From the NCBI GenBank assembly GCA_009780445.1, contig WRAA01000145.1, positions 1 through 5,541 of the forward strand: a stretch of 5,541 bases of DNA, read 5' to 3'. This stretch comes from Defluviitaleaceae bacterium. Its GTDB lineage: Bacteria > Bacillota > Clostridia > Lachnospirales > WRAA01. This document shows, one piece after another, positions 5,461 to 5,541 of the stretch. Under the pieces are notes generated by a model. The model saw nothing but the letters and a program-made list of their open reading frames with translations, was not told the origin of the DNA and did no database searches. How positions within the stretch are numbered: the first letter of the stretch is position 1; each line of letters starts with the position of its first letter. The position numbers and the translations under genes were made by a program.

Positions 5461-5541
5461 TTTTTCCGCCATACGTCGTCAGTGTCAAACTTGCGAACCA
5501 CAAGGGTTCGCGGCGTTTGCCACTTCCTAGTCTAGCGAAAA
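5461..5541. repeat. Large imperfect palindromic element, runs to window edge
   Basis: Seen: a central hairpin pairs GCGAACC (5493-5499) with GGTTCGC (5505-5511) around ACAAG. It continues outward through two T/G wobbles, then AGTGTCAAAC (5481-5490) against GTTTGCCACT (5515-5524) with a single mismatch: 16 Watson-Crick plus 2 wobble pairs. Further out, TTTTCCGC (5462-5469) and GCGAAAA (5535-5541) again form imperfect inverted ends around an unpaired region. No T-tract follows within the window, so it is not a standard intrinsic terminator. No open reading frame. Inference: a dispersed palindromic (REP/MITE-like) repeat or a structured RNA downstream of the MBL gene; its true right end may lie beyond the window. 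Part of it recurs at 23-43. Confidence 0.55.

Noticed and set aside
3966..5488. Possible relationship between the rel-methyltransferase hairpin and the terminal element through shared GTGTCAA
   Set aside because: The identity is only seven bases and the neighbouring sequence does not align convincingly.
5491..5523. tRNA-like 3' end (GGTTCG, later GCCAC)
   Set aside because: The GGTTCG is part of a simple symmetric hairpin; no anticodon arm, D arm or acceptor stem can be built around it.

Overview
The window is an ordinary bacterial chromosomal segment with four complete genes, all on the + strand and tightly spaced. They are an M20-family aminoacyl-histidine dipeptidase (pepD, 121-1566), a bifunctional (p)ppGpp synthetase/hydrolase of the long Rel type (1645-3942), a class I SAM-dependent methyltransferase of unknown substrate (4000-4785), and a small glyoxalase-II-like metallo-beta-lactamase-fold hydrolase (4792-5421). 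The coding sequence is G+C-rich with G/C-ending codons, while the promoter regions are A+T-rich. Shine-Dalgarno sites are strong and of Gram-positive type (GAAAGGAGG before rel), there is a single long Rel rather than a RelA/SpoT pair, and a small MBL hydrolase follows rel. Together these suggest a G+C-rich member of the Clostridia (Bacillota), probably an anaerobe. I cannot place it more precisely from sequence alone.

Region by region: 1-120 holds a good sigma-A-type promoter with an extended -10 and the ribosome site of pepD; its first ~45 bases also contain a short stretch resembling part of the palindromic element at the other end of the window. The pepD-rel gap (1567-1644) holds a plausible but less certain promoter, with inverted repeats overlapping it, and a near-perfect Shine-Dalgarno site. 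The rel-methyltransferase gap (3943-3999) holds a long stem-loop without a T-tract, followed at once by the methyltransferase ribosome site. The methyltransferase and MBL genes are 6 bases apart, and the MBL gene lacks a well-placed Shine-Dalgarno, so translational coupling is likely. The last 120 bases are non-coding and end in a large imperfect hairpin that runs to the window edge and looks like a dispersed palindromic repeat.

Functionally, pepD supplies amino acids by cleaving dipeptides, and Rel senses amino-acid starvation on the ribosome and sets the alarmone level. Their adjacency is thematically reasonable, but each probably has its own promoter. In many Clostridia, rel is followed by dtd and then an MBL hydrolase gene; here a methyltransferase occupies the dtd position. 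I see no mobile element gene, CRISPR array, tRNA, rRNA or defence system, and no convincing evidence of a novel multi-gene system. The most unusual parts are non-coding: the two hairpins and the terminal repeat-like element.
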